From positions 66,964-130,963 of the forward strand of contig DAMBSC010000013.1 of the NCBI GenBank assembly GCA_032054765.1: 64,000 bases of DNA. The letters run 5' to 3'. Below are positions 63,681-64,000 of this stretch, one piece after another. Within the stretch, counting starts at the first letter, position 1, and every line of letters starts with the position of its first letter. Origin of the DNA: DFXE01 sp032054765 (GTDB lineage Bacteria; Bacteroidota; Bacteroidia; Bacteroidales; Tannerellaceae). The position numbers and the translations under genes are program-made. The notes under the pieces are model-generated. The model worked only from the letters and a program-made list of their open reading frames with translations, did not search any database and had not been told where the DNA came from.

Positions 63681-63768
63681 CTCACACAGGTGGAACGATC
63701 GACTCACAAGGGTGAGGCGACTGACTCACCTCTGTGAAACGATCGCCTCACCCCTGTGAGCCGATCAA
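63681..63768. repeat. 88-nt array of four 22-nt palindromic units (type C)
   Basis: CTCAC recurs at 63681, 63703, 63725 and 63747, exactly 22 nt apart. Each unit fits CTCAC-N4-GTGAG-like palindrome followed by CGATCG-type spacer; the second and fourth units are perfect for CTCAC/GTGAG. Read as 11-mers: CTCACACAGGT, GGAACGATCGA, CTCACAAGGGT, GAGGCGACTGA, CTCACCTCTGT, GAAACGATCGC, CTCACCCCTGT, GAGCCGATCAA. Same length and plan as the arrays at 6378 and 17249. Confidence 0.82.
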
Positions 63769-63951
63769 ATAGAAGCATTCAATTTGATAAATCGAAAAGA
63801 AAGAAATCTCAAGATTGTGTTATCTTTTCATCAATTACCATACACGGAACAAACGGATTTTCACAGATTTACTTTTCTTTAAATATACTTCTGTGTACTT
63901 CCACGAAATCCGAGTCATCCTCGTGCAGAAATATAGGGTGAAAGCATGTCT

Positions 63952-64000
63952 TGTCCTAAAATAGGTTGACACAAAAAGAGTTAAAATGAAAACAAGACAA
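63952..64000 (+). mobile_element. Possible left end of an insertion sequence, cut by the window edge
   Basis: The last 49 bases, TGTCCTAAAATAGGTTGACA onward, look like an IS terminal sequence (with the internal palindrome CCTAAAATAGG). It is followed by an ATG at 63986 beginning MKTRQ, as in a transposase or its first frame. Only the edge is visible, so this is a weak call. Confidence 0.35.

Noticed and set aside
6378..63768. CRISPR array for the 22-nt repeat elements
   Set aside because: Units are contiguous with no spacers of 25-40 nt, there are only four per site, and no cas genes are present.
63547..63941. Two small plus-strand frames near the right edge
   Set aside because: Both run through the 22-nt palindromic array or its flanks, have no motif and no promoter, and their composition follows the repeats.

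Overview
The window looks like a chromosomal segment of a Bacteroidales bacterium (Bacteroides/Parabacteroides/Dysgonomonas type; genus not resolved). Grounds: a SusC/SusD pair under an ECF sigma/FecR system, promoters of the Bacteroidetes TTTG/TAnnTTTG type, 6-bladed beta-propeller lipoproteins, a GG-Bacteroidales type RiPP cluster, moderate-to-low G+C and little use of Shine-Dalgarno sequences. No rRNA, tRNA or CRISPR array was seen.

Layout. 1-465 is the 3' end of a protein with a TonB-plug-like C-terminus. 558-3458 (-) is an M16 zinc protease lipoprotein. 3.6-29.5 kb is one large export locus: a TolC-like outer membrane protein, an HlyD-like adaptor, nine tandem MacB/FtsX-type permeases and a single ABC ATPase. 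Three transcription units there (starting at the TolC gene, at 9259 and at the ATPase gene) each have a sigma-54 promoter. Each promoter has two 17-bp palindromic sites 21 bp apart, and the proximal site is centred exactly 77 nt from the -12 element in all three. The sigma-54 activator itself is not in the window. 29.5-35.7 kb holds a TIM-barrel lipoprotein, ndk, a TPR protein with a degenerate trypsin-like domain, a four-helix-bundle gene enclosed by inverted 7-nt-periodic arms, and a YghZ-type aldo/keto reductase.

36.6-44.3 kb is a RiPP biosynthesis cluster: LytTR regulator, LanC-like protein, glycosyltransferase, a 68-residue precursor with a double-glycine leader and a CxCxxCxC core, a beta-propeller lipoprotein, a radical SAM/SPASM maturase, a pseudo-rSAM partner and a broken second propeller gene. 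It lies between an ECF sigma gene (35830) and a FecR anti-sigma gene (45035), which are normally adjacent. It may therefore have been inserted into a sigma/FecR/SusCD locus. 45.0-56.8 kb is that polysaccharide-utilisation-like operon: FecR, SusC with STN domain, SusD, a Gfo/Idh/MocA oxidoreductase, DoxX, heparinase II/III-like protein and carbon-nitrogen hydrolase. 57-63.4 kb is a minus-strand housekeeping operon: RsiV-like lipoprotein, rsmG, metallo-hydrolase, gcvP and a POT-like transporter. The right edge may be the first bases of an insertion sequence.

Many intergenic gaps hold structured, word-periodic palindromes. Three unrelated 88-nt arrays share the plan of four 22-nt palindromic units (6378, 17249, 63681). 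A fourth has four 21-nt units (44543) inside a roughly 520-bp inverted-repeat region. Hairpins with 7- or 8-nt periodic arms occur at 8880, 19742, 24574, 27039, 29482 and around 34.2-34.7 kb. Their sequences differ but their architecture recurs.
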